Of a DNA stretch of 64,000 bases, positions 23,926 through 34,745 are shown piece by piece. Where the stretch lies: contig JAAALK010000086.1 of assembly GCA_019279435.1 (NCBI GenBank), positions 16,227,913 to 16,291,912 of the forward strand, written 5' to 3'. Both the position numbers and the translations under genes were made by a program. Each line of letters starts with the position of its first letter. The first letter of the stretch is position 1. Under the pieces are notes generated by a model. The model made no database searches. It was given only the letters and a program-made list of their open reading frames with translations, and had not been told where the DNA came from. This stretch comes from Zizania palustris (lineage: Eukaryota > Streptophyta > Magnoliopsida > Poales > Poaceae).

Positions 23926-24642
23926 GAGGGTGCAATCGACGATGGCCGGGGATAAATGCGCCTTGACGTCGGCGAGCTCGGGTTGACGCGGTTCAACGCA
24001 CCTGGACGTGAATCGGGCGGGATTAATAGGGGGAAACGGCCGGCGCGTTGAGGGGACTTCAATGCAGGCGTCGGATTAAAGGGAGGGGGCCGGCGAGGAC
24101 GGATCCTAGGCGGAGTTAGGGCTTCGGCCGGCGAGGGGGGATCTAGGGGCGGATCTCGCGGGGACGAAGGTCCTGACAAGCGGGGGCCACTCGTCAGTGG
24201 GCGCGAGAGGGTGAGGGTGGCTACTGACGGGTGGGGCCGAGGTGTCGGGCGCGCGCGCGAGGGAAAGCGTTCGGCGCCGACAGGTGGGGTCGGGCTGTCA
24301 GCCAGAGGCGCGTGAGGTAACGGGTTGGGCCGGCCGGGAGGGAGAGAAGGGAGGGGAGGGAGCCCGTTACTGTTTGAAATTATTTTCTGATTAAAAATAA
24401 TTGCAGAAAATAGATTAAATCATTTGGGGCATTTCCAAGGTGGACAAAATTTATAAAAATTCTCAAAATATTTCTTGGCTTTAGGATCATATACAAAAAT
24501 TTTCACCTCCTAGTTTGGCCATCTACTCTATGTTGTAGTTCAATTTGGTATAAAGAGGTATTTAAAGTATTTTCAGAAATATATATTCCAAGAAATTGAA
24601 TTTAATAATATTTTTATTGTATTGAAAATTTGGGGTGTTACA

Positions 24643-24661
24643 AACCTATCCCCCTTACAAG
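24643..24661 (-). other. polypurine tract of internal A
   Basis: The minus strand reads AAGGGGGATAGGTT directly before the LTR start TGTAACACCCC. This purine run primes plus-strand DNA synthesis in LTR elements. An identical tract is at 34703-34716. Confidence 0.75.
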
Positions 24662-27600
24662 AATCTCGTCCTCGAGATTGGAACGCTACTCGAATAACTC
24701 GGGGTATTGGGCTTTTAGTTCGTCTTCCTTTTCCCAAGTGGCTTCTTCGGCGGGATGGTTGTTCCATTGAACCTTGCAGAAGCGGACAATGCGACTTCTG
24801 GTTACTCTCTCCTTGGTTTCCAAGATCTTGATGGGTCTTTCTATGTAGGTCAAGTCTTCTTGGACATTAAGCTGCTGAAGGTCGGCTTGCTCGGTGGGTA
24901 CACGGAGGCACTTCTTCAGCTGAGAGACATGGAACACATCATGAACTCCTGCCGAGGATGGAGGCAGTTCAAGTTGATATGTCACTTCTCCTTGTCGACA
25001 GAGGATCTGGAAAGGTCCGACGTAGCGGGGTGCTAGTTTGCCTTTCATGTTGAACCTTTGAGTGCCACGGAGGGGAGTGACTCGGAGGTAGACATAATCG
25101 CCCTCCTCAAAGGCTAGGTCTCTTCGACGGTTGTCGGCATAGCTCTTCTGACGGGATTGGGCTGCCTTCAATCGGTCTCTTATGATTTTAACCTTCTCTT
25201 CCGCTTCTCTTAATAGATCAGTCCCAAACAGTTGTGACTCTCCGGTTTGATCCCAGAGCAACGGCGTTTTGCACTTACGCCCATAGAGTGCTTCGAACGG
25301 GGACATTTGCAGGCTGGCTTGATAGCTGTTGTTGTAGGAGAACTCCGCATATGGTAAGTTCTTGTCCCACATTCCACCAAAGTCTAGAGCACAAGCTCTA
25401 AGCATAACCTCCAATATCTGGTTGACCCTTTCGGTCTGACCGTCGGTCTGTGGATGATAGGCGGTGCTAAAGTTCAGCCGCGTGCCGAGTTCCTCTTGAA
25501 GGTTCTTCCAAAACTTGGAGGTAAACTGACTCCCGCGGTCAGATACAATCTTCTTAGGAACTCCGTGAAGACACACGATCCGGGTCATATATAACTCAGC
25601 CAACTTGGCGACGGTGTAAGTTGTCTTGACCGGAACGAAGTGAGCTACCTTGGTGAGTCGGTCGACGATCACCCAGATAAAATCATGACCAGCTTGGGTT
25701 CTGGGCAGTCCCGTGATGAAGTCCATTCCTATCTCTTCCCACTTCCATTCAGGGACCTTGAGAGGTTGAAGAAGTCCGGCAGGCCTCTGATGCTCTGCCT
25801 TGACTCGCCGGCATGTGTCGCACTTGGCCACATACTCTGCTATTTCTCTCTTCATGCTGACCCACCAATATTTTTCCTTTAGGTCTTGATACATCTTCGT
25901 ACTCCCGGGATGGATGGAGTATAATGTATCATGGGCTTCTTGAAGGATGAGGGTCTTCAACTCAGGTAGGTTGGGTACGCATACTCGGTTTCCGAACCAG
26001 ATGGTACCACGCTCGTCCTCGGAAAATCCGGGGGCTTTACCCTTCCTCATGTTTTGCTGGATCTCTAGGATGTCCGGGTTTTCCCCCTGCTTTTCTCGGA
26101 TCTGGTCTATTAAGACAGGTCGAGACTCCAAGGCAGCGAGGTACGCTCGAGTGGTGATCCCTAGGTTCAGCCTTTCCATCTCCTTATACAGTAAAGGAGC
26201 TTGGTCCTGAATCATGATGGCATTGCAGTACCCTTTTCGACTAAGGGCGTCTGCCACCACATTCGCTTTGCCCGGATGATAATGGATGCCCAAGTCGTAA
26301 TCCTTGATCAGTTCCAACCATCTCCTTTGCCTGAGATTCAGATCTGGTTGGGTGAATATGTACTTGAGGCTCTTGTGGTCGGTGAAGACCTCACACCGAT
26401 TTCCCACAAGGTAATGTCTCCATATCTTCAAGGCATGAACCACGGCTGCTAATTCCAGGTCGTGAGTTGGGTAGTTCAGTTCATGCGGCCTTAGCTGTCG
26501 GGAGGCGTAGGATATCACTTTCCCTTCCTGCATTAAGACGCATCCCAATCCTTGACGAGAGGCATCACAGTAGACGTGGAAGTCTTTCCGGATGTCTGGC
26601 AGAGTCAGAATGGGAGCTGACACTAGCTTCTTCTTGAGGGTCTGGAAGCTTTCTTCGCAGTCGGGGGTCCATTCAAATTTCACTTCCTTCTGCAAAAGTC
26701 TGGTCATAGGTTTGGCGATTTTGGAAAAATTCTCGATGAACCGGCGGTAGTATCCGGCCAATCCGAGAAAACTCCGGATCTCGGTCACCGTTGTGGGCTG
26801 CAGCCAGTTGGTTACTGCTTCCACGGTGGTTGGGTCCACTGCTATTCCTCCGGCAGATATAACATGGCCGAGGAACTTCACCTTTGACGACCAAAATTCA
26901 CATTTGCTATACTTGGCATACAGTTGCTGCTCCCTTAGCTTCCCGAGGGTCAGACGGAGGTGAGTCTCGTGTTCTTCTTTGGTCTTGGAGTAAACGAGGA
27001 TATCGTCGATGAATACCACGATGAACTTGTCCAAGAACTCCATGAATACACTGTTCATCATGTTCATGAAAAAGGTTGGGGCATTCGTGAGTCCGAACGA
27101 CATCACGGTGTACTCGTAGAGTCCATAGCGGGAGGTGAAGGCAGTCTTGGGTTTGTCTTCTTCTCTAATCCTCAACTGGTGATAACCTGACCTGAGGTCA
27201 ATCTTGGAAAACACCGAGGATCCTTTCAGCTGATCGAACAGGTCGTCGATCCGAGGCAATGGGTACTTGTTCTTGATGGTTACGTCATTAAAGGCTCTAT
27301 AGTCCACGCACATCCTCTTGGTCTTGTCCTTCTTCATGGCAAATATAACCGGTGCACCCCAGGGTGAGGTACTCGGTCGGATGTAACCTTTCTGCTCTAG
27401 GTCTTCGATGTTGCTCTTGACTTCGGCTAGTTCATTGGCGGCCATTCGGTACGGGCGCTTGGAGATTGGAGTGGTCCCGGGGACAAGTTCGATTCTGAAT
27501 TCGATGTCCCGCTTGGGAGGCATTCCGGGTAGGTCTTCAGGGAAGACATCCGCAAACTCCTTGACTATAGGCACCTCTTCAAGAGCTATTGAGCGAAGGG

Positions 27601-28792
27601 ATGCTCCGAGTGGTTTGCGACTGGTCATCCGAAAGGTGACGGTTGCGCCTTCAGGGTTGGTCACCGTGACGGACTTGTTGGCACAGTCGATCACTCCCTT
27701 GTGCTTCATCAACCAATCCATCCCTAGTATGAGGTCGAGTCCGGTGCATTGGATGAGGACTGGCTCGGCCCGAAACAGTATTCCTTGGATGTCAATTTGA
27801 ACCTTAGGGTTGTATAAGCGGGCTAAGGTCCTATTGCCGGGGGTGGCAATCACCATGGGAATGGGTAGAGGGAGCACGTCCAGTTCGTTTGTTTTCACAA
27901 AATCTTCCGAGACGAAGGAGTGGGTTGCTCCAAAGTCAAATAATATTACGGCCGGTACGGAATTCACAGTAAACGTACCGAGCACGACTTCAGGAGCCTC
28001 CTGAGCTTCCTCCACGCTGATGTGGTTGACACAGGCACGAACTGCCTGGTTGGGTGCCGCGCCTTGAGCTTGCTTGGGGTGGGGACACTGGTGTGCATAG
28101 TGCCCTTCCTTGCGGCAGTTGAAGCAGACGACCGGCCTTCCTTGGCGATCCTTCAAGATCGGAGCCTTGGCGGCTGGTGTCGGCTGAGCGGCTGGAGCTG
28201 GTGGAGCGGGACGAGGATGCCCGGCGTTGGATCCACCGGCGGCGTGAGGTGGCCTGTAGGCGGGCCGAGGATGGTAGGCGGGCGCTGGTGGCGGAGGGAC
28301 GAAGCGGGGCCTCTGCGAGTTCGCCTGCTGATGCTTGAAGGCGATCATCTTCCTCTTCTTGAGGTCTAGCCTGTTCTGCTCAGTCTCTTGGATGAGCGCT
28401 TTGTTGACTAGCCGTTGGAAGTCGGCGTAGTCGGTGGCGACGAGCTGGATGGACAGCTCATCCTTAAGTCCCCAGAGGAACTTGGCTTGGTGGAGGGCGT
28501 TGGTGCGCACTTCCTCCGGTGCGTAGCGGGCGAGGCGGTTGAACTCATGGAGGTACTCCATGACGGTCCTGTTGCCTTGCTGCAGGTCGCGGAACTCCTG
28601 CTGTTTCACCGCGGTAACACCAGCGGGGACGTGGGCAGCACGAAAGGTGATGGTGAACTCCGCCCAAGTCACCACGTGGTCCTCTGGCTGGGACTCACGA
28701 TAATTGTCCCACCATTCAGCTGCGGGGCCCTGGAGCTGGTGAGTGGCGAAGGCCACCCGCTCCCGATCGGTGCAGGGGAGGAGGTCGAGCTT

Positions 28793-29276
28793 TGTTGGGG
28801 GAAATTACTTCATTTCCACGACTTAAAGGTTAACCCTCCGAAGGCTCTAAGAAGATCCCGAAGATGGTCGGCTAATGCCCGAAGATACGTCAGCACGATC
28901 GAAGGGTGCCACGACGCGAAGTCTCGGAGAACCCTCCGAAAGGAGAAAGGAGGCTTCGAAGCAGGAAGACGTGACTGATTGGATGCCCTGCTTATCCATC
29001 TACTCTGCAGCACTTTACCGTGTATAACCTTGTTTATAATACTGAAGGTCATTTGTAATATAAGGGTAAATAGGTCTGTTCCTTTAGCCTTTCTCCCTAT
29101 AAATACCCCCCTTTGTACCTTGTAAGGGGGGGGCAGAACCAGTGGTTCAAACACTTACATTCGGACCTCTTGAGTTGTTATCCTTACGGAGGCTCAAGTT
29201 TGTCCTAAAGACACAAACCTCTTGTCTGTTTGTTCTTAACTACTAAGAACCTGTTGGTGTAACTTTTACGCCAACA
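28793..29276 (+). mobile_element. solo LTR, 484 bp, with perfect 5-bp target duplication
   Basis: The LTR starts TGTTGGGGG and ends CGCCAACA. It is flanked by AGCTT on both sides (28788-28792 and 29277-29281). Copy B has the uninterrupted site with a single AGCTT near 38851, which proves the insertion. Orientation is plus, from the TATA motif TATAAATA at 29098-29105. Only one LTR is left, so the internal part was removed by LTR-LTR recombination. Family (Copia or gypsy) cannot be set from the LTR alone. Confidence 0.95.
29098..29105 (+). promoter_or_regulatory. TATA box of the solo LTR
   Basis: TATAAATA in a 'ctccctataaatacc' context, typical of a plant LTR promoter. Confidence 0.5.
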
Positions 29277-29828
29277 AGCTTCTTTTCGATGGTGCGAAGC
29301 CAGTCTCCGGCCTCCATCGGGTTGGTGGTGCTCGAGAAGATGGGCGGGCGCACGCGCAGGAACTCTGAGAGCTGCGGAGCGGGCGCGGGTGCTGGTGCGC
29401 GAGGGGCGGGTTCCCCGTTCTGCAGACGGTCCAACTGAGCTTGTTGGTTCTGCATTTGGGTGAGGAGGGCGGTGATCAGGTGGTTCTGATTCGCCATCAT
29501 TTTTGCCTAGGTGGGGTGGTTGGTGGAAGGCGACCCAGACTGACGCGGGCCCGTTGCACCCCAGTTGGGTACAACACCCTAGGGCGCATCACGGCTTCCT
29601 CCTGCTCCGTTGTTGGAGCCGGTGTTCTGGTAGTCGGCCATCTTCTGAATATACATAGTGATAAGGAAAAAATTGACAACACAATTAACAGGAGTGGCGC
29701 ATGCATAAAAATCAAGTGGTAGAAAAAGTTCATTACAACCAAGTTCTTATTCTACCCATAACACACTCGTCATGGGTAGCACCACATACAAAACCATGCT
29801 TTTTATTTTAAACAGCGACTCCTAACGC

Positions 29829-30402
29829 CTACTCGCCACCGGAGGCGGTCTCCGTGCTCTCGGAACCACGAGTACGCGGCTCCGAAGGGATGGTGGGCTC
29901 GAGAAAATTCTCGATGATGGAGTCGGAGACGAGGCCGGGGCGTGGTGCAGGGGCACTGGTGGAGGGTCTGGCGGGGGAGGGTCGTGGCGGGATCCTCTTG
30001 GGGCGAGGGAGGGGCTCACGGATGGGCTTCTTCTTCCTTGGAAGAAGAGGAACCATCTCCGCAATGTCCTTCTGCAGCTGCATGATCTTGCGCTGCAGTT
30101 CGCCGTTCTGTTGGATCAAGTTCTTCGTTTCTTCACGAAGGAACTCGACCGCCTCATGGTGCTCGTCGGCGTCGAGCACCGCCTCGGTGTGGAGATCATC
30201 CATGGCCTGTAGAAGACGCGACTGCCGGGCCATGACCGGATCACGCACGGAGTGAACTCCGAGGTAGATGCTACGGTGGGCTCCGGGAGTATGCTTCGGC
30301 ACGAGCCGGAAGGACGAGTTCTGAAGACGATCATCGTAGATCATCCTCAGCTCCATGAGGGCCTGGAGGGCGACTCGTTGGCACGCGACGTCGAAAGTCG
30401 GG
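29829..30402 (-). pseudogene. accessory ORF of copy A, C-terminal part
   Basis: It corresponds to residues ~70-259 of the whole protein at 39400-40179, including the Glu/Lys/Gln-rich helix and the Pro-rich tail. It is open from the junction at 30402 to its stop at 29829. Its N-terminal part was displaced by the tandem duplication: 30403 onwards is Copia gag, and the missing N-terminus lies beyond it at 30878-31174. About 90 bp are present on both sides. Confidence 0.85.
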
Positions 30403-30878
30403 CACAGCCAGTGAACTATACCTCACGGAGATATTTCATGACTATAGGATGATGAACAACCATTATGTGGTAGAACAAGCTCATGACATTGTGTGTATTG
30501 TCAAGGAATATTACCTCATTAAGTGTCCTCTACCCGACAAGTATGTGGCTGGGTGCATAATTGCAAAGTTTCCTTCTTTATGGAGGAACTTCGCCACTAC
30601 TCAAAAACATCAAAAATAGGATATATCAATTGAAAACTTGATAGCGTCTATTGATGTTGAAGAAAAATCTTGGGCAAAGGATGCTTCTAAGAAAGGAGGC
30701 GATGGTTAGTCTAGCGCCAACTTAGTGTAGAAATCCCCACATAGCAAGAGCAAAAGGAAATATAAGTCTAACAAGGTTATGAAAACTACTACCTTTAAAA
30801 AGAAGAAGAAAAACATAACTGAGTTGAGTTGCTTCACTTGCGGTGAACTCAGACATTTCTCTAAGGATTATCCAGATC
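30403..30878 (+). pseudogene. second copy of Copia gag fragment
   Basis: This is near-identical to 16496-16971 at an offset of 13,907 bp, including the stop codons and the CFTCGELRHF knuckle. It starts abruptly at 30403 in the middle of the gag reading frame. The cut marks the junction between the two tandem copies, not a new Copia insertion. Confidence 0.9.
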
Positions 30879-31174
30879 TACGAGTTTTGAAGACGATCGT
30901 CGTAGATCATCCTCAGCTCCATGAGGGCCTGGAGGGCGACTCGTTGGCACGCGACGTCGAAAGTCGGGCCTCCAAGTGCGGTGGTGTAGGGCGGCAGGTG
31001 TTCTCCGGAGCCGTGGACGGTGAGGGAGACGTCGCAAGGCCCGGCGAACTCGTCGGGGTACACTCCTTGGAATTCGGGTTCGAAGAGGAACCCGAGGAAG
31101 GTGAGCATCATACGGAGCTCCCGGACGAAGCCCTCGTAGTGGCGGCAGTAGCTGTGGACTTGGTAGACAGGCAT
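30878..31174 (-). pseudogene. accessory ORF, N-terminal fragment (copy 2 stub)
   Basis: Same 98-codon fragment as 16971-17267 with the same Copia junction. It sits just inside LTR2 with its own primer site, so in transcriptional order it follows LTR2, as expected for a 5' leader. Confidence 0.85.
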
Positions 31175-31297
31175 CTACAAAATAGCAAGTTGAATAAAAG
31201 TGAGGAGAGGAACAAAGTTTATAAAGTAGATTTTCAAGAAATAATTTTCTGTGGCTAATGGCTAGGCGGGTCTGTTTGGCTTCCTACAGTCAAGTCG

Positions 31298-31309
31298 GCT
31301 CTGATACCA
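31298..31309 (-). other. primer-binding site next to LTR2
   Basis: TGGTATCAGAGC on the minus strand, 3 bp from the LTR2 edge at 31313. Confidence 0.85.
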
Positions 31310-31312
31310 TCT

Positions 31313-34300
31313 TGTAGCGCCCCGATTTATCAAATCGAGACATTATTGAATTTCAGTAGAAAAACAATAATACAAGAGGTTCATCATGCGACAACGTACA
31401 TACGACAATATCCATGGTACGCAGACCATATTTATTACATCAATGTTTTAATAAAAACAGTAAATGAAAATAATTAGAAAACGGCATGACGAACATCTTC
31501 TTCAGGATTTTTCTTCTCGACTGGGTCGCTACTCCAGACCGTCCTCATAGTAGGCATCCTCTGTGGGGTCCAACGGGTATGAGTACAAAAAGTACTCAAC
31601 AAGCCACCGCAAATGCAAGTAATAATGCAGGATAATAAACAAGGAAGGGTAATGGCTAACATTGCGGAAAAGTACAGTTTCAGTTATTGCATTTAATGTA
31701 ATCAAATTTTAATTATGCGGAAAGTAAACATGAATATCATCAACACCAACTAACTCGAGGGGTACAGTCAGCCCCACCTCGCTCAACAGTCCTTACATGT
31801 CAATCCATCATGCACATACATATTCAAAGTAAACTAACTGGGGGATGTCACGCAACCCGCCCTTGACCGCGGGCTCGGCTTTTCGAAAAGATTTAAGACT
31901 CTGATCAGAGTTGTACTACTGTACCCACAAGGCACGCACTCATCCCAAACGAGACGACCCATTCCACGGGAACTCGTGCCAAAACCTCAATATGAGATGT
32001 TCCAAGCGATAACCACCCGCTCTAGGTTTCGCCGGCGCGCCGGGCCGCATCCCGGCTAACGTCGCACCCCCTTTTGCGCCACATTGGTACAAGTCACCCG
32101 CAGGTGCAACTTGACCCATCTCCAATGGTGGCCTCGGTTTGGAACAACCCATACCTTAGTTAGGACTTACCCACTAGACTTGTGGTTAGTACGTAAGTGT
32201 ATTGCAACGGATCCCTCAGACCGGTCCTTATAGTGCCCCGGGTGCTACCGACCAATGCCCTAGCTTGCACCCGGAACCCACCATGCATACACTCACAACC
32301 ATAACTCATCACCAACAGAATTTCCAAGGATAAGAAGTAACGGGGATCATATAATAGAACCATTTTGCTACGACTCATTTTTATCCTATAGCGATCGTGT
32401 CAATACATTGGACACTAGCTAATATCATTGATCATATGGTGACAAGGAGGTTAGGCGAGATAGCATGGCTTGGGCTGCACATCAAGGTCGGGGGATCCTA
32501 AATAAATATAATGTAAGGGTTCATTTGACTAATGCATATATAACCTATGTGTTTTAGCGATAGTTTAATCAAACATGGGTTCAATATGCTCAAAAGATTG
32601 GTTTGGTGACTTGCCTTGTTCAGCAAAAGGAGAGGGAGGGACTTCGGGGAAGTACTCCGGCTCCTCGGCGACGTCATAGTCTTTTTGATATAGTAAAGTA
32701 AAATAAAAAGAACACAACATTCAATATAACATTACATTATAAGCACATAAGTTAAAGTTGGTTTGATTATAAATAAAATAAATTCAATGGTTAAGGTTCT
32801 GTGGTTTATTTTATAAATAAATTTTAAAGGAATTAAAGAGTTGTCCTTTCTTTGAAAAGGATGTTTAAATGTGATTATTGCCATATTAAATTCTCAAATA
32901 AGTGTGAAATGAAAAGTTCATGTTAATTTGATGGTTTTCAGTGAATGGACAGAATGGAAATAAATCTAAATTTTTCTGAAGTTTAAACATTTGAATTTAT
33001 ATTTTAATCCTAAAGGCATTTGGATATTCATTTGAATAAACATGAAAAAGTCAAAGGAAACCTACTGTTTTTATTGCATAAACATGTAGAGAATAATATT
33101 ATGAATTTTCTGAAATTGGAACGGCAATTTTTAGAGTTCAAATGCACCAGATATGAATTTTACAAGTTTAAAAGTATTTCTGAAATTCATTTTCAAATTT
33201 TAAACCCCTCGGGTCCACGGTGAGCCAGGCCCACGGTGAACCCGCGCACTGTGCGCGTGCACCGGGTCGATCTGGACCGTCGGATCCAGATCCGACGCGC
33301 GAGTGCGGGGCGGGGCGCGTTAAAGTGACGTGGACGGCCAGGATTAAAACATTTGAACCGGTACGCGATGGACGGCTTAGATGCGATGTGGGGTTTTAAA
33401 ACTAACGGACGCACGAGATTAAAACGTACCCCTTCGCCGAGATCTAACGGATCAGATTAAACCGCACGCGGGGATTAATCGTCACCGTCGGATCCAGATC
33501 GCACGGTCGTGCGTGAATCCGACACGGCACGGGTACTCGACCCGTGCCGGTCGTCTTCTCCGATGACGGCGAGCGGGCCAGCGGCCATGGCGAGCGACGG
33601 CGATCGAGTCTAAGGCCTAAAACGGAACGAGGGTGGCATGGGGATCATGGGGGTACCTCGGCGGTGAGAAAAGGTCGACGGGGTGAGGCCGGCGACGAGA
33701 GGAGGCGGTGGAGGCGTTCGGGCCCTAGGCGGCGACGGCGATCCGGCGAGGTTCGTCGACGACGGAGTGGTGGCCGGCGTTGGGGAGGTCCTTTCGGTTG
33801 CAGCGGTGCGGTCGGCGAGGGCGGAGGGGGACTCCGGCGACGGCGATCGACGGCTGGAGGTCGGGCGGCGGTGTTGCGCTAAAGACCGAGTGGAGGGCGC
33901 TCTGTTTGGTCTGAGTTCAATTGGATGCGTGAACCGAACGCGGTGGAGGGTCGTGGTTTATATAGGGGTTCCGACGGGGGCAGGGAGGGCGCAATCGACG
34001 GTGGCCGGGGATAAATGCGCCTTGACGTCGGCGAGCTCGGGTTGACGCGGTTCAACGGACCTGGACGTGAATCGGGCGGGATTAATAGGGGGAAACGGCA
34101 GGCGCGTTGAGGGGACTTCAATGCAGGCGTCGGATTAAAGGGAGGGGGCCGGCGAGGACGGATCCTAGGCGGAGTTAGGGCTTCGGCCGGCGAGGGGGGA
34201 TCTAGGGGCGGATCTCGCGGGGACGAAGGTCCTGACAAGCGGGGGCCACTCGTCAGTGGGCGCGAGAGGGTGAGGGTGGCTACTGACGGGTGGGGCCGAG

Positions 34301-34702
34301 GTGTCGGGCGCGCGCGCGAGGGAAAGCGTTCGGCGCCGACAGGTGGGGTCGGGCTGTCAGCCAGAGGCGCGTGAGGTAACGGGTTGGGCCGGCCGGGAGG
34401 GAGAGAAGGGAGGGGAGGGAGCCCGTTACTGTTTGAAATTATTTTCTGATTAAAAATAATTGCAGAAAATAGATTAAATCATTTGGGGCATTTCCAAGGT
34501 GGACAAAATTTATAAAAATTCTCAAAAATATTTCTTGGCTTTAGGATCATATACAAAAATTTTCACCTCCTAGTTTGGCCATCTACTCTATGTTGTAGTT
34601 CAATTTGGTATAAAGAGGTATTTAAAGTATTTTCAGAAATATATATTCCAAGAAATTGAATTTAATAATATTTTTATTGTATTGAAAATTTGGGGTGTTA
34701 CA
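31313..34702 (-). repeat. LTR2 of chromovirus array, 3390 bp
   Basis: It runs from TGTAGCGCCCCGATTTATC to GGGGTGTTACA. It is intact and the same length as LTR3. It is shared: it is the 5' LTR for the stub and internal A to its left and the 3' LTR for internal B to its right. The middle is GC-rich (about 33210-34400) and the flanks AT-rich. Small plus-strand frames at 33544-34045 also occur in LTR1 and LTR3 and look like GC-rich chance frames. Confidence 0.95.
33957..33964 (-). promoter_or_regulatory. LTR2 TATA box
   Basis: TATATAAA on the minus strand in 'cccctatataaaccacg'. It would drive transcription towards internal A. Confidence 0.55.
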
Positions 34703-34716
34703 AACCTATCCCCCTT
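34703..34716 (-). other. polypurine tract of internal B
   Basis: AAGGGGGATAGGTT on the minus strand, directly before LTR2. Confidence 0.75.
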
Positions 34717-34745
34717 ACAAGAATCTCGTCCTCGAGATTGGAACG

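Larger units (their letters stand above)
17406..24642 (-). repeat. LTR1 of chromovirus array, split by a Copia insertion
   Basis: LTR1 consists of 17406-20195 and 23926-24642. It aligns with LTR2 (31313-34702) at a constant offset of 13,907 bp up to 20195, with only scattered differences. The first dinucleotide is TA instead of TG (17406-17407). The 3730-bp insertion is flanked on both sides by the same 118-bp piece of LTR (20078-20195 and 23926-24043). The end at 24642 is GGTGTTACA, followed by the polypurine tract of internal A. Confidence 0.9.
24686..29641 (-). pseudogene. gag-pol: Gag-Pol of chromovirus copy A, split by solo LTR
   Basis: This is a Ty3/gypsy polyprotein of Tekay/Del type. 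Its ATG is at 29641, followed by an in-frame TAG about 20 codons in (shared with copy B) and a second one just before the ATG at 29500. A solo LTR (28793-29276) interrupts gag. The 1356-codon open part (24686-28756) carries: Gag, residues 1-135; zinc knuckle CFNCRKEGHYAHQC, 211-224; protease at 273-276; RT ~430-600 with FIDD at 582-585; RNase H ~725-842 with D731, E768, D793 and D836; integrase zinc-binding H942, H949, C979, C982; integrase triad D1012, D1073, E1109; chromodomain ~1308-1355. The protease motif reads DFGA where copy B has DSGA, which should impair processing. The split gag makes the copy defective. Confidence 0.9.

Noticed and set aside
22782..23955. 363-codon and overlapping frames in the second Copia LTR
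   Set aside because: Same reason as for 8230-9626. They are by-products of GC-rich repeat composition inside a recognised LTR.
24622..29154. Numerous plus-strand frames opposite Gag-Pol A (also in B)
   Set aside because: They are shadows of the minus-strand polyprotein, with no independent support.
33544..34238. Arg/Gly-rich frames in the GC-rich part of LTR1, LTR2 and LTR3
   Set aside because: Frames occur on both strands, shift between copies and have no domain. They lie inside LTRs.
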